Positions 43,599-55,620 of a stretch of 64,000 nt of DNA are shown piece by piece. The translations under genes and the position numbers were made by a program. The notes beneath the pieces are model-generated. The model made no database searches, was not told the DNA's origin, and worked only from the letters and a program-made list of their open reading frames with translations. The stretch comes from Tipula vernalis (taxonomy: Eukaryota; Arthropoda; Insecta; Diptera; Tipulidae): the NCBI GenBank assembly GCA_958295665.1, contig OY282558.1, positions 43,834,389 through 43,898,388 of the forward strand, in the 5' to 3' direction. How positions within the stretch are numbered: the first letter of the stretch is position 1; each line of letters begins with the position of its first letter.

Positions 43599-46500
43599 AT
43601 GGATGGGGCAATGAATATCCCACCAGCGTTAAAATGGGGCACATCATCGAACATTTCCGAGGCATGGAAAATATTCAAGCAAAGGATGGAAATATATATG
43701 AAGACGACGGGAAATGATAAAAAAGAAGATGGCGTTAAAGTGGCAATCTTACTTAATATCGGAGGTGAGGAATTGATAAAAATTTATAATAACCTCAAAT
43801 TCGCGCCGAAAGAGGATGATGCACAAAAAGAGAAAAATGAATTCAAAAAAGTGGTAGAATTGATTGAGAAATACTGCAACCCCAGAAAAAATGTCCTATA
43901 CGAGAGATATTTATTTAATAAAAGGATTCAACAACAGGGAGAATCTTTCGATAATTTTTTGAATGAGATACAACGACAGGCAAAAACTTGTGAATATGTG
44001 GATGTGGATTCGCAACTAAGGGACAAAATTGTTCTAGGCATCAACGATTTATCTCTACAAGCCAGTTTATTGGATATTGACAATTTAAGCATGGAGATGG
44101 CGATACAAAAATGTCGCACAAATGAAATAAACAAGCTACAAACGGCAGAGGTACAAAAAGAGAGGAAACAAAACGTGGATGCAATCAAACATAAAGGGGG
44201 ATATAACAGCAATCAACATTATAATAAAGGTAATAATAATTATAGAAATATAAGTGATTCAAGAAATGTAAAGGAGAATGAATTTTTTTGCAAAAAATGT
44301 ACAAAAAGGCATGGGGTGAGAGAGTGTACCGCTTTTGGGTTTAAATGTCAAAAATGTAAAAAGATAGGCCATTTCACGCACGCATGTTTTAGCAAAAGGA
44401 TTCATACTCTGAATACCATAGATAATAGTGAAGAACAAGTTTTCATAGAATCAATAAACACCATAAATTTTAAAAATAACGAGTGGGTTGAAACGATGAT
44501 AATAGAAAATCATAAAATAAAATTTAAAATTGACACCGGGTCAGATTTGAATATTTTGCCGAGAAATATTTTTGAAAATATAAATTCAATAAATAAAATC
44601 AAAGAAACCAATATTACTCTAGAGACGTTTGGAGGCTTTCAAGTAAAACCGATAGGCGAAGTTTATTTAGAAATTCAATTTGAAAGTGCTAGTTTTGTTC
44701 AAAAATTTATCATTGTTAATGACAAGGGGACCCGACCGATAATAGGTTTAAAAACCAGTGAGTTATTTAAATTAGTATACAAAAATAGAATTTTAGAAAT
44801 TAAAACAAAGACGGACTTAGTAAAGGAAAATGCAAGTTTGTTTAACGGTATGGGTTGTTTACCAATGGAAGGAAAAATTATAATAAAGGAAGGGTCTATA
44901 CCGGTCATAAAACCTCCACGGAGAATTCCACTAATGCTAAAAGACAAATTTAAAATAAAACTGGATGAATTAGAGCAAAGTGGTATTATATCAAAGGTCA
45001 ATAAACCAGTAGAATGGGTCAATAATTTGGTCATAATAGAGAAACCTGATGGGAATTTAAGAATCTGTCTAGATCCCAAGGAATTAAATGAAGTGATAAT
45101 TCCGGAATATTATCCAATTCCATCTTTAGAAGATTTATTGGCGAATTTGGAAGGAAAGTGTTTCTTTACGGTTTTAGATATGAAAGACGGGTTTTTCCAA
45201 ATTAAATTGGATGCACAATCTAGTGAATTATGTAGTTTTAGCACTATATTTGGAGTGTACAAATTCAACAGGTTACCATTTGGGTTGAACATGGCACCTC
45301 AATTTTTTCAAAAAATCAACGAACAAAATTTTAGAGACATCGAAGGTGTGTTCATTTATATAGACGATATACTGATTAGCGCTAGAACCGAAAAAGAACA
45401 CGACAAAATATTAGATAGAGTTTTAGAGCGAGCTAGACAGTTGAATGTTAAATTTAACGAAAAAAAAATACAATTTAAAGTAGGAACGGTTAATTACTTG
45501 GGACACATCTTTTCAAAAGACGGAGTGTCCCCTGATCCAAATCGAATAAAAGCAGTGTATACAATAAAAGACCCTAAAAATGTAAAAGAATTACAGAGTA
45601 TTTTAGGAATGTTAAACTATATGCGGGCCTTCGTACCAAACATGTCAGAATTAACTACGAGTTTGCGGGAATTATTAAAAAAGGATAAAATATTTAAATG
45701 GGAAAGCCCTCATTCAATATCTTTGAATAAAATCAAAGATATTATTAAATCAACAGAAGCATTGGCCATAATTGATGTACGAAAAGAACTAACGATACAA
45801 ACAGATGCATCAAAAAACGGAATAGGATCGGTGTTGTTGCAAGAAGGGAAGCCAATATGTTATGCATCCAGAAGTTTGTCAGATTGTGAACAGAGATATG
45901 CACAAATTGAAAAGGAGCTACTGGCTATAGTTTTTGCATGCAAAAAGTTCCATAACTATATATATGGAAGAGACATAGAGGTAAAAACCGACCATCAACC
46001 ATTAGTTAGTTTACTTAAGAAAGATATATCTAGTTCATTTGGGTCAAGGATACAAAGAATGAGGCTTAAGTTAGTAATGTACAAATTAAAAATAACATAT
46101 TTACCGGGAAAATATATGTTAATAGCCGATTTACTATCTAGGTCAAAAACAGACGAACCAATAGATGAAGAAAATTTGACGGAAGTAGTACACACAATCA
46201 ATGTGAGTACAGAAAAGGAAACGCAATACAAAATAGAAACGGACAAAGACATAGATTTGCATAAACTCAAAGAGTATATTATAAATGGTTGGCCAAAAAA
46301 TGTACAAAAAATAGAAGACAACGTAAAAAGGTATTATAAATACAGAAAAGAGCTTACGCTAGAAAACGACTTAATTTTTTATAAGGATAGATTAGTGATA
46401 CCAACGAAATTAAGAAGAGAAATGTTAAATTGCCTTCATGAGACTCATCAAGGCATTACAAAAACAAAATTGAGAGCGAAAACAATAGCATTTTGGCCGA

Positions 46501-47567
46501 ACATAAATGAGGAAATTGAGAACTTAGTATTGGCTTGTTCAATTTGTGAGACATATAGAAATTCGAATAGAAAGGAAAATATTATTCAACATGAAATACC
46601 CATAAGACCATTTATGAAAATTGCTTGCGATGTAGGACAATACGGAAATATAATATTTTTAGTAGTAGTGGATTATTTTAGTAAATGGTTAGAAATAATA
46701 GAACTTACGAATAAAACAGCTACAGAAATAATAGACAAGCTTAAAACATTGTTTTCTACTCATGGTATTCCTAGCGAAATAGTGGCGGATAACATGCCTT
46801 TCAATAGCTACGAATTTATACAATTTTCAAATAGTTGGGGATTTCAACTTATAACTAGCTCACCTCATTATCCACAATCGAATGGTGTAGCAGAAAAGGG
46901 CATACAAACAGCAAAAAATATATTGAAAAAAAATGAAGACTGGAAAGGTGCTTTGTTGGAATATAGAAATACGACAATACAAGAGATAGGTCTATCGCCA
47001 GCACAAATTTTATTAGGAAGAAGAACTCGAACAAAATTGCCGATTAGGGACAAACTACTAGACATTGCAAACCAAAAATCAATAAAAAATAAACTGGAGT
47101 TAAAAAACACAGTAGTTGCGGCTCATTATAATAAAAGTGCTAGACAGAGAAAAGACTTTGAAATAGGTGATGCTGTAATATATCGAAACTATAGGCAGAA
47201 TAGATGAGAGAAAGCTAAAATAATTAAGAAATATCATACGCCACGCTCATATATCATAAAGACACAAAATGGGAAAACATACAGAAGAACTTCAAGGCAT
47301 TTGACTAAATCGCACAATAGAAACTGGGTAGAGACTTACGAAATAGATCGCGCAAATGAAAATAAAGAAACTAAAGAGACAGAATGTAGTAATCCGGACC
47401 AGGGCATAAGGACACAACGGTTTGAACGAAGTCTTCCAATTAAAACGGAGAGTGGGGAAAGTCAGAGTAATGTGGGTTTCAATGAACAAGAAAATAGGAC
47501 GCAAATCAGAAAGTCAACGAGAGAAAAACGAAGCCCAAATAAGTTTAGAGACTATGAAAGATATTAA
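43599..47567 (+). CDS. Gag-pol polyprotein of gypsy element 2, interrupted by one TGA
   Basis: The frame is open for 1,202 codons from the ATG at 43599 to a TGA at 47205-47207, and the same frame then stays open to 47567. Order: capsid-like gag (residues 1-200), zinc knuckles (CKKCTKRHGVREC and CQKCKKIGHFTHAC, about 228-268), aspartic protease (FKIDTGSDLNILP, about 308), reverse transcriptase (LDMKDGFFQIKLD, catalytic FIYIDDILIS about 587), RNase H (IQTDASKNGIGSVL about 733, KTDHQPLVSL). Integrase follows (LHETHQGIT and CSICETY zinc module about 945-985, Asp in ACDVGQYG, Asp in VADNMPF, Glu in NGVAEKGIQ). The second Asp and the Glu are 34 residues apart rather than the usual 35. The TGA stands where relatives have Trp, just after the GDAVIYRN motif. 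Confidence 0.9.
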
Positions 47568-47728
47568 AAGGAAGATCAGAAAAAAAAAAAAAATAAATAA
47601 AATAAAAATAAATGAAATGTATAGTACATAAGATAACATGTATGTAATAAAATGTATTTAGTATATAAGATCCTAAAAGAGAAAATGTAACATAATATGT
47701 AATAAAAATGTAAGGGAGAGAAGATTTT

Positions 47729-47739
47729 AAAAGGGGAGA
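47729..47739 (+). promoter_or_regulatory. Polypurine tract of gypsy element 2
   Basis: AAAAGGGGAGA lies directly before the 3' LTR. Confidence 0.75.
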
Positions 47740-47932
47740 TGTTGTATAACAGAATACAAACTGTTATACTATTGTATATGTATAACAACTTAAAAAAGGT
47801 TCAGTGGACGGCATGTAAAAAATAGAAAGAGAACAATAAATGTCAGTCTCACAAAGAAGGATGAGAAAAAATTAAAGATACAAAATCAGGCATTAAAATC
47901 TTTTATTTAACAAGCCATCTGAATATAAAACA
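47740..47932 (+). repeat. 3' LTR of gypsy element 2
   Basis: 193-bp direct repeat of 43264-43456 with one mismatch, followed by ACTTG. Confidence 0.92.
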
Positions 47933-48049
47933 ACTTGTAAATAAAGAATGAATTGCTAGATCAAAAAAAAATTTTTTATGTGTTCAAATGAAAGATGAAA
48001 TATTAAAATGGCGTATAAATTTTGATTCCTCTACTGGTTAATAGGTGTC

Positions 48050-48075
48050 ACTTTCAATACTTTTCAACCAACCTG
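48050..48075 (-). repeat. Mariner terminal inverted repeat, right
   Basis: 26 bp, exact inverted match to 42169-42194. Confidence 0.9.
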
Positions 48076-49505
48076 TGTGTACAAGATTTGACGCCAGACA
48101 AAAATAATTACACTGACATCAACACAAACTCACAGCTATTACACAGAATACGAAAAGGGCCACTAATGACGTAGACAATATAACTATGGACCACTAATTG
48201 ATGACAAATATAAAACGAGCAACTTTAGACCATTTAAGTTATAAAACGATTTTAGCGGTCAGCCATGTTTTTTCCCAACAATGGCGTTTTTTTTACTGTG
48301 AATAATTTGGTTTTGTGTTCTCTATAAATTTTAACTTATTTTTTGTGATTTTTGTTTTCGATTTTGGATTAAAATTTGTAAAGATATTTTATTTTATTTA
48401 TTTCGTAAGAGAATTATTCGGTAAAACTAAAAACTTTTGAATATATTAAATGATATAATTTAGTGCACCTCAAACCGCGCTGGTAGACTTGACCGCCAGC
48501 GTAACTCTTGATACAATCGTAAAGATATCGCCCACCAGTCCTTAGTTATTTGGTCTAAGACTAATGACCAGATTAGAAAAACTGGGAATATACAAGGAAC
48601 CTTACAATCCCTTTTGAATTGGGTGGAACGAAGATCTTCGTTTTTTAGCACTTTATATCTTTCAATTGGGTACTTTCGCAAACGATTACGAACAAAATCG
48701 TCTTCGTACATTCAAGGGTCTAAGGGTTAATTTGGTCTCGTCAGATTAGACCCAAATGGACCAGCTATGTCTGCTCAACAAACTACCTCCCTAAGTTGAC
48801 ACATACATACTTCCGCCTGAACAAAACCAAATTATAACATCCAGAAATTTTTTTCATGACTGTGCCATATAATGTAATATCGTTGAGAAAATATTCGAAT
48901 AGCACAACTGACAAAATTTTATTAGGACATCAATGCCTCTGCTCATTTATTTTTATTTCATTTTTTTTATGCGGTCGATATTTGATGACAGATAATGCGA
49001 TTAAGTAACCGAAAAAAAAATATCCCAAATTAATTAACCGCACATACAGAACAAAACACTGGTAAAAAGAACATGTACGAGTAATGCTGTAATAATAATA
49101 ACAAGAAGCAAATAAAACGTTCTTAAATAGCATGAAGACCATCGCACATATTTTCCTATAGAATTCTACATTTTATTGTTGTTGTTGTTGTTATTATGTC
49201 TTTGCAAATACCAGCAAAATCTTTAATATGCGAACAATTATTGGCCAATTTGGTAATAAAGTGATTTTTGGTTTTAAAGGTTACATTTTTTGGTATGCTT
49301 TTATTAGAAACGTGCACATGGTACCATTAAATTAAATTATATTGATGTCTTCTAACAACATTAGGAGTTTACTTTTACTGGCTTTAAATAATTTTCAAGA
49401 CATTATGTATCGGTTTAACATAAGAAAAGAAAGCATTTTTGGCTCTTGTTTTTTCCCTCTACTAGAAGAAAATTAATCGAATTTTAATATATAGGGGTAA
49501 TCAAA
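48076..49505. other. Intergenic sequence, no gene seen
   Basis: This is AT-rich with a GTT/TTG microsatellite near 49172-49195. The open frame at 48711-48460 (-) has no recognisable domain. Confidence 0.45.
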
Positions 49506-50400
49506 TTGTGTGTTCCTATCGAGTTAATATCGAAAATTAGAAGTTTTCAGAAGATTTCTTCAAATTTACAGAGGGATCCACACATATCGAATTCCAATAA
49601 TGTATATTGGTTCTGCGATAGTTACAACAACATTTTTAAAGTACATAGTGATAAACTGTCAGAATTAACTATAAAAACATTGATATGTTAGTCAAGAATA
49701 TTGAAAAGTGTTCTAAGCGTAGCTTGATTCAGCAAGATTCTATGACAAACTGTGTTATGATTTAAACCGAAGTGTATCGGTATCTGAAGATTCACCTGGA
49801 ATTGTGATTGAATCCGAAAGTCTCCCAAACCTGCCGATTCCGGTACCTGCTGTTTTAACTGATGAAATTCTTCCAAAAAAAAAATCCCACAAATATAACT
49901 GTTTCTGTAAGAGCAGTCTACTTCTGCCTTTTCAAATTCTGCTCTTAATAAAATTGTGAACAATTTTATTTTTAGCACTGGCATTGGTGGTATTTTACGG
50001 GCTATGGAACCACGTATACAGATTTTTGTCTCCAGAATTAATCCGGATGCTACTGAATCAAATATTAGACAATATTTACAAGAAAAATTCAATTTGTGTG
50101 ATGCAGTGGTGCATCGTTTTTCCCCAAAAGTAAGAGATAATTATAAACAAGGAATAAGAATAAACTAAACTGTTTTATAATCCACCAAAATATTAGAAGC
50201 TTAAGAAAAAAAATTAATTTATTTATAGCAAACATTGCTGCTCTTGACAAATTACCTCAAATCATTCTCCTGTCGGAAGTCTGGATCGAGGAGTTTGAAC
50301 TCGATAATTAGACAATTTCAGGATTTACTATTTACGCTAAATGTAATTCTACATATAGATCCGATGGAACAAAAATTGAGAGAAATTCTTTAAAAATATT
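49506..50400 (+). pseudogene. Non-LTR retrotransposon relic: ORF1 end and endonuclease start
   Basis: Coding remnants run in order: VYWFCDSYNNIFKVHSDKL (about 49590-49680, Cys-containing ORF1 part); an RRM-like ORF1 end (IQIFVSRINPDATESNIRQY, 50010-50130); then an endonuclease start in another frame (NIRSLRKKINLFIANI, LPQIILLSEVWIEEF, 50180-50310). A TAG interrupts the endonuclease near 50310, and the rest is lost. The layout is that of CR1/Jockey-group LINEs. It is a short, old fragment. Confidence 0.55.
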
Positions 50401-50895
50401 TTTGAAAAAGGGGGAATTTACAGCTATTTTATAAAATCTAAATCTATCCAAAAATAATTTAACAATACCATTTCCGCCGTACCTGTCGAATTTCATCAAA
50501 ATCGGTTAATAAATAGCCAAGTTACAAGCAAATCGACCATTTTCCAAAAATTCGTTTAAGAATCCCATTTCAAACCCATTACCTGTCGAATTTCATCATA
50601 ATCGTATTCAAAATTACCAAGTTCCATTAATTTCATCTGAAAATCATTAAATAATCCCATTTCCCAGTTACATTGGGTGCTTCCAAAATGCAAAATGTGC
50701 ATTTAGCGAAGACACATTTCGAAAAGTTAAATGCGATGTAGTTTTTATGTGAATAAAGACTGATTTACATTCAAAAATTTTAGCAGATGCAGATTTCAAA
50801 TCAAAAATTCATTTTCTTTACACATAAGAAATAAATTTAAACAAAAAATGTCATTAACCAATACAAATGATTGGTTTTCTTATTTATGTAACAAT
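50401..50895. other. Intergenic AT-rich sequence
   Basis: No gene is seen. A phrase close to TACCTGTCGAATTTCATCA occurs twice (near 50478 and 50581), which may be a decayed tandem duplication. Confidence 0.4.
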
Positions 50896-51203
50896 TGCTG
50901 CGTTCCATTTAACGTGGCAAAGTACACACAAGTACTTCTGACTGCACGCAGCTACTCTTGCTAAATTTTATGAGTAGTTTGCTTTTTGAATTTATGGCGA
51001 CTTCGTTACCAGAATATTTAGTACAACTAATCGTAAGAAATGCCTGATCGGTTTTCAAATTAATAATTAATTTTCCAACTTTCCATGTAGCACGTAAATT
51101 TTTTTAAAATGCGTTTCATTTTCGCAACTATATTTCTGCGTTCCATTTACCATCTGCTCCCAAGTACTTATTTGTACTTTGCCACGTCAAATGGAACGCA
51201 GCA
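50896..51203. repeat. MITE-like inverted-repeat element
   Basis: The ends are inverted copies over about 45 bases, beginning TGCTGCGTTCCATTT and including GGCAAAGTAC and AAGTACTT. The right end (51136-51203) is by itself a smaller fold-back around AAGTACTT. There is no coding capacity. Related pieces occur near 53418 and 53848. Confidence 0.6.
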
Positions 51204-51513
51204 CTTATTACAGTTATTTTTCCAGGCATCGCCGATTTTACAGAAAAAAGATGAAACTCGACATCTGCAAAAAAAGCAGACGAGGTTTTTTGGGTTTGTT
51301 TCTCGGGTTTAAATTGACTTTTTTAAGCAAATGATTGTTTTTTCTCTTTTTGTCTTTGTACTTTTTCCTATGTTGTATTTCAATTTTTTTGCAGACGTCG
51401 ATTGTCGATTGTCTTAAACATTATTAATTCATTAGTAATGGACCAGTGTCCAGTTCCCTTGAGATATAATATTCATACGGTTAGCTCATGTGGTTTGATT
51501 CGTTTGAGCCGCC

Positions 51514-53216
51514 TTACTTCGTTTGTACTGTCCAGTAGTTGTACGGCCTCAACGTTGGTCTCATTCTGGCACATTCGCGTATGACGTCGTCTATCAATTG
51601 TATTTTTAGATCATTGTGTATTTCCCTGTTAGTCACAAATCGGTAAGCGTTGGTGACCATTCGAAGAAATTTATTTTGACTACGTTGTATAATGTCTCTA
51701 TTGGATTTATGAGTATAACCCCATAGCTGCGCACCATACATCCATATTGGTTTGAAGATAGTCTGGTAGACTAGTCTTTTGCAATACAGGTTCATTTTGG
51801 AATGATGCCCAATTAACAAGTACATTTGACGTTGTTTTAATCGTATCTGTTCAGCTTTTTGTCTCACGTGATGTTTCCAGTTGAGCTTTGAATCTAAATA
51901 CAGACCAAGGTATTTTGCCGATTCAGCCTGCGGCACTTGCACCCCATTGAGGTATATAGTATGTGTAGACTTTTATTTTTGTGTCGGAGCGTAAATGTCA
52001 CATGGGTTGATTTGAGCTCATTAAGCACGATTTTTCAGTCAATTTCGATTTTTCAGTCCATTTAGTAACGTTGTTCATTGCTCGTTGAAGATTTTCCACT
52101 GCCCTTGGTTGTGATTCGTCTACTGACATAATTACAGTGTCGTCAGCGAACGTGCCGATGAATGTTTTATTCGTTGTAGGTATGTCCGCAATGTAGAGAA
52201 GGTAGAGGAGGGGTCCCAATACGCTTCCCTGCGGAACTCCCGCTAGCGTTGGATAAAAGTCAGAGCATGTTTCTTCATGGATGACTCTGAATTGGCGATC
52301 AGAGAGGTATGATTCAAGCAGCTGGCAATAGTTTTGTGGTAGCATTTTGCTCATCTTGAATGTCAATCCCTCGTGCCAAACCATATCAAAGGCCTGAGAT
52401 ACATCAAGAAATACGGCGGGCCAATATTTCTTTTCTTCTAACGCTTGCTCTATTACCGTAATTATTCGATGGACTTGATCAATTGTGGAGTGGTTATTCC
52501 TGAATCAAAATTGAAAATCAGGAACGTTTACCGTTGGCTTTAGGCGTTTTAGTAATAGTTTTTCAAACAGCTTTGTATGATATTACTTCTTCATCTGGGT
52601 TACTTGGTTTCTTCAACATAATTATTTGGGCCGTTTTGAAGCAGTTGGGTATGTACATACTTCAATCTCATACAGGCATTAAATAATTATGTGATCATGA
52701 TGATTGCTTTGCGTGGAAGTTCCTTGAACAGACCCGGTGATATTTCATCAAATCATGGTGCCTTTTTTTGGCTAAGACTTTTGTCGATTTCTTCAGCAAT
52801 TTCCATTGGCGTGACCCATTTAAAATCCTGATTTGGTTGATAGACAGGTGTTACGTCAATGTTGGATTGAATGCCATGGGGTTGAAACACTGTTGCTAGG
52901 TGCTGAGCAAAAGTTCCGCTTTTTCTTTGTCTTGTCGAACCCAATTGCCTTGAGCATTTCTTATAGGTGGTACTCGAACTACAGGTCGTTTAAATTTTCT
53001 GGTTGCTTTCCATAACGAGTAGTCCTTATCCATTTCTGGACCTAGCCCGCTTAAGTAGTTGTCGAAGCAATCCTGTTTGAAGCTTTTGATTAGCCTATTG
53101 ACTTTGTTACTTATTCGATTGAAGGTGGTCTTGTCGGGATTTCTGGTGAGATGCCATATTCTCCTTGCCTTTCTCCTTTCCTTGATTTGTTCCCTGATTT
53201 CAGCCAGGTATTTCAA
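51514..53216 (-). pseudogene. Jockey-like non-LTR retrotransposon fragment (reverse transcriptase)
   Basis: On the - strand this includes the region between endonuclease and polymerase (53216-52896, GLGPEMDKDYSLWKATRKFK), the reverse transcriptase (about 52500-51998, with FLDVSQAFDMVWHEGL, GVPQGSVLGPLLYLLYIAD and the catalytic GTFADDTVI), and the thumb and tail (51942-51514, SAKYLGLYLDSKLNWK, MYGAQLWGY). At least four frame changes separate these. No endonuclease is seen upstream, so the copy is 5'-truncated. No RNase H is present, as in the Jockey group. Confidence 0.75.
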
Positions 53217-53844
53217 TTTCCGCTTTGTCCTTTAATTTTGGAGTAGCTAGACTGGCGGCCATACGAGTGTATTCAATGAAATTGTTTGTTTGTTGTTCCA
53301 ATTCTTCATTACTTTTAATACTAACTTTTGATAATCAATTAATTTAATGATTAAAATTAAATTTAATTTAACTGAAAAATGCATAATAGAATTATACGTT
53401 GAACTACAATAAGCGTATTCCATATGCGTTAGCAAACTACTCACAAGTACTTGGAGCTACTCGCAACTATACTCATGCTCAAGTGATGGTATAGTTGTTA
53501 GAAGTAGTTACGCAGATAATTAACGGCAGAGGGATTTTAGTTTAAAAAATTCCAATAGATGGCTCTATACCAATTTTTGTTGTGTGAAGTGTTACTTTTT
53601 AACCCTAATCCAACCAAGGTGTGCCTTCTTGGCGTATGTATTTTATTTTGAAACATTTCCATACAAAGTATTGTACATACTTGGCATTCTTTGGAAAAAA
53701 TTTCGTAAATTATTTGATAAAAATTTGAATTTACTGACATAACAAAAACATCTTGGTTGGATTAGGGTTAAAAACAAATCATTTTTGTTTATTTTAGCAG
53801 TTTTATTTAAATTGAGGTTATGTTTTACTACTGTCACAAAAATT

Positions 53845-53890
53845 CGCATTCCATTGAACATCTACTCACAAGTACTTGGCAGTAGGAAAT
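53845..53890. repeat. Small fold-back related to the 50.9-kb MITE
   Basis: TTCCATTGAACATCTACTC, AAGTACTT and the inverted CCAATGGAACACAG follow one another. A half copy lies at about 53415-53465. Confidence 0.45.
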
Positions 53891-53936
53891 TGTTTCCAAT
53901 GGAACACAGTGGATATTAAATTAAAGGGTTATCCAA

Positions 53937-54245
53937 ATGAGACGCATGAAAATAAAAAATAATTTTACAAAGACGCCATTTTTATTTTCTGTCATTTTTT
54001 GTTATTTTGTTAGTCGAATGTTTGCCTTTTATCGCTATGGAGTCGTATTCGATAGAAGACCGTGTGAATATCGACGAATTGCAAAGGTTCTTCGAAAATC
54101 ACTTAATTTCGCATCGCAGAAATGTGAATTGGTCTGCAAGATTATGCGATTTAACGCCATTAGATTACTTTTTATGGGGATTTTTGAAAAACAAAATGTA
54201 CGTTGATAGTCCAGCCACCAACCACGACATTTCATATTTCACGTC
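53937..54245 (+). pseudogene. Mariner-like transposase fragment
   Basis: The end of the catalytic domain is readable: NVNWSARLCDLTPLDYFLWG, then FLKNKMYVDSPATNHDI (54115-54230), with a less clear upstream part. It is the same broad class as the split relic at 18.6/24.5 kb, but a separate fragment. A CACCCCTT/AAGGGGTG hairpin follows at about 54268-54290. Confidence 0.6.
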
Positions 54246-54930
54246 CCTTCAGACGACCTTTTTTCTCACCCCTTCAAAGGGGTGTAAAAAAACTATATTG
54301 GGAATATTGGTTATAGTTTCTAATCCAGAAACACAGCAATCAGTTTGTAATATCTGATATATTTCTGGTACAGAAGGCAATATCTGGTACGTTTTGCACC
54401 CAGTACCTCAACTAGATCATAAGATTTATGATTCATTCCTATTAAACAAAACTTAGCGAGTTCCAGTTATTGGAGCTTTTGCGAAGTTTTATGGGTGTAT
54501 CTTAATTACTTTGTGTAAGGCCTACTCAACACGTTCTGATCATTTCTGAAGCTGGGGATGTTTTTGGCTCTTCTGAATTATTCAATGGATATACGGATTT
54601 TTTGTTGTTTGATTTAGATTCTGAGTCAAAAAATACTATGAATATCGTGATTGCTCTGCAATAACTGATACACATTCACTTTTCTAGATCATCTAGCATA
54701 TTACAACTTCAATTCCTTATATCTCATAAACCAAACATATGCTTATCTTGAAATTTTATATTCAGCGTGTTCTCATCATTAACAATGATTTAGTTTATAG
54801 TTTGAAACAAAATTCGAGTGACTCTTTGCTTGTTTGTGATATATCACATTGGAGCTTACCTTTGCTTTCAAACAAGTCTCGTATTTTTAGTCTAATAAGA
54901 ATTTTTTTGATAATCCAAAAATTCGAAATA

Positions 54931-55618
54931 TTGGGTATATGCAAAAGTAAGTTCCGTCTTTCTACTGGATGGCGTAATTGTTCTTATATGTATTATGCGA
55001 ATCTGGTAATACATGTTTTTGAAAAGTCTCTTCATAACCTTTAAAACATAGTTTACATTTGATTAAAATATAAACAGTTTATTATTCGATCTAAAATGGA
55101 GAGTTTTGTGCCAAATAAACGTCATTTGCTTTCTCTGATAATATGTGTAGAACGTGGTTTAGGCAATTTGAAGAAGGTTTATTCGATGATGAAGAGGCAC
55201 AACGTGAAGGTAGACCGAAAAAATTTGAATATGAAAAATTGTGAGCATTATTGGATGAAGATAAGACACAAACGCAACAAGTAGACGTCAACATGGAATG
55301 GGGATGGTTAAAAAATTTGGGAATTGTAATAACGAAAAATCACTTATGAAATGCTTCTTTAAAGACAGCAAAGAAAGGGTTTTCTGTATTGACTTTTGAC
55401 TGTAAATGAAAAATGGATTTACAAAGCTTGGGTAAAGTCTGGTGAAGCTTGTTCATCAGAGCAAAAAAATACAACAAAACTGTCCATTTTAAATCGAATA
55501 AAAAACTGTGTTGTTTATATTTTAATCAAACGTAATATACATACTATGTTTTAAAGATTATGAAGAGACTTTTAGATCATCTATTAGAAAAACGAAACTT
55601 ACTTTTACAGCCACCCAA
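54931..55618 (+). mobile_element. Internally deleted mariner with TA duplications
   Basis: Inverted ends start TTGGGT (left 54931, right 55618 on the other strand) and continue through AAAAGTAAGTT.CGT.TTTCTA. A second matching block with AAAAGTCTCTTCATAA follows. TA dinucleotides flank both ends. The left arm has extra bases between the two blocks. The body holds transposase remnants but is too short (688 bp) for a complete gene. Confidence 0.65.
55096..55500 (+). pseudogene. Transposase remnant inside the deleted mariner
   Basis: It starts MESFVPNKRH. After frame changes it reads TWFRQFEEGLFDDEEAQREG and RPKKFEYEKL, all from the N-terminal DNA-binding half of a mariner transposase. Later pieces are barely legible. 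It is clearly non-functional. Confidence 0.55.
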
Positions 55619-55620
55619 TA

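Larger units (their letters stand above)
43264..47932 (+). mobile_element. Ty3/gypsy LTR retrotransposon (element 2)
   Basis: It is 4,669 bp with 193-bp LTRs that differ at one base (A versus G near their 3' ends). Perfect ACTTG duplications flank it. It has one fused gag-pol frame, a primer site directly after the 5' LTR, and a purine tract directly before the 3' LTR. No envelope gene is present. It is compact and nearly intact: one TGA near the end of integrase is the only clear break. It sits in the 5' end of a mariner transposase gene, in the opposite orientation. Confidence 0.93.
42169..48075 (-). mobile_element. Mariner DNA transposon interrupted by gypsy element 2
   Basis: Perfect 26-bp inverted termini beginning CAGGTTGGTTGAAAAGTATT lie at 42169-42194 and 48050-48075. 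Removing the inserted gypsy element and one copy of its 5-bp duplication leaves about 1.23 kb, the normal mariner size. The transposase reads on the - strand and carries several breaks. A TA dinucleotide precedes the left end; the right flank reads TG, so one side of the TA duplication has changed. Confidence 0.85.

Noticed and set aside
47205..47207. TGA as a recoded (selenocysteine or readthrough) codon in gag-pol of gypsy element 2
   Set aside because: It stands at a Trp-expected site near the C-terminus with no sign of a recoding structure; a point mutation is simpler.
48460..48711. 83-codon - strand open frame between the mariner and the LINE relic
   Set aside because: It has no domain, no neighbour and no splice or poly(A) context; probably chance.
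49172..49195. GTT repeats as a possible regulatory or CRISPR-like array
   Set aside because: It is a simple microsatellite without spacers.
54739..55044. 101-codon + strand frame
   Set aside because: It overlaps the inverted terminus of the deleted mariner and has no motif.
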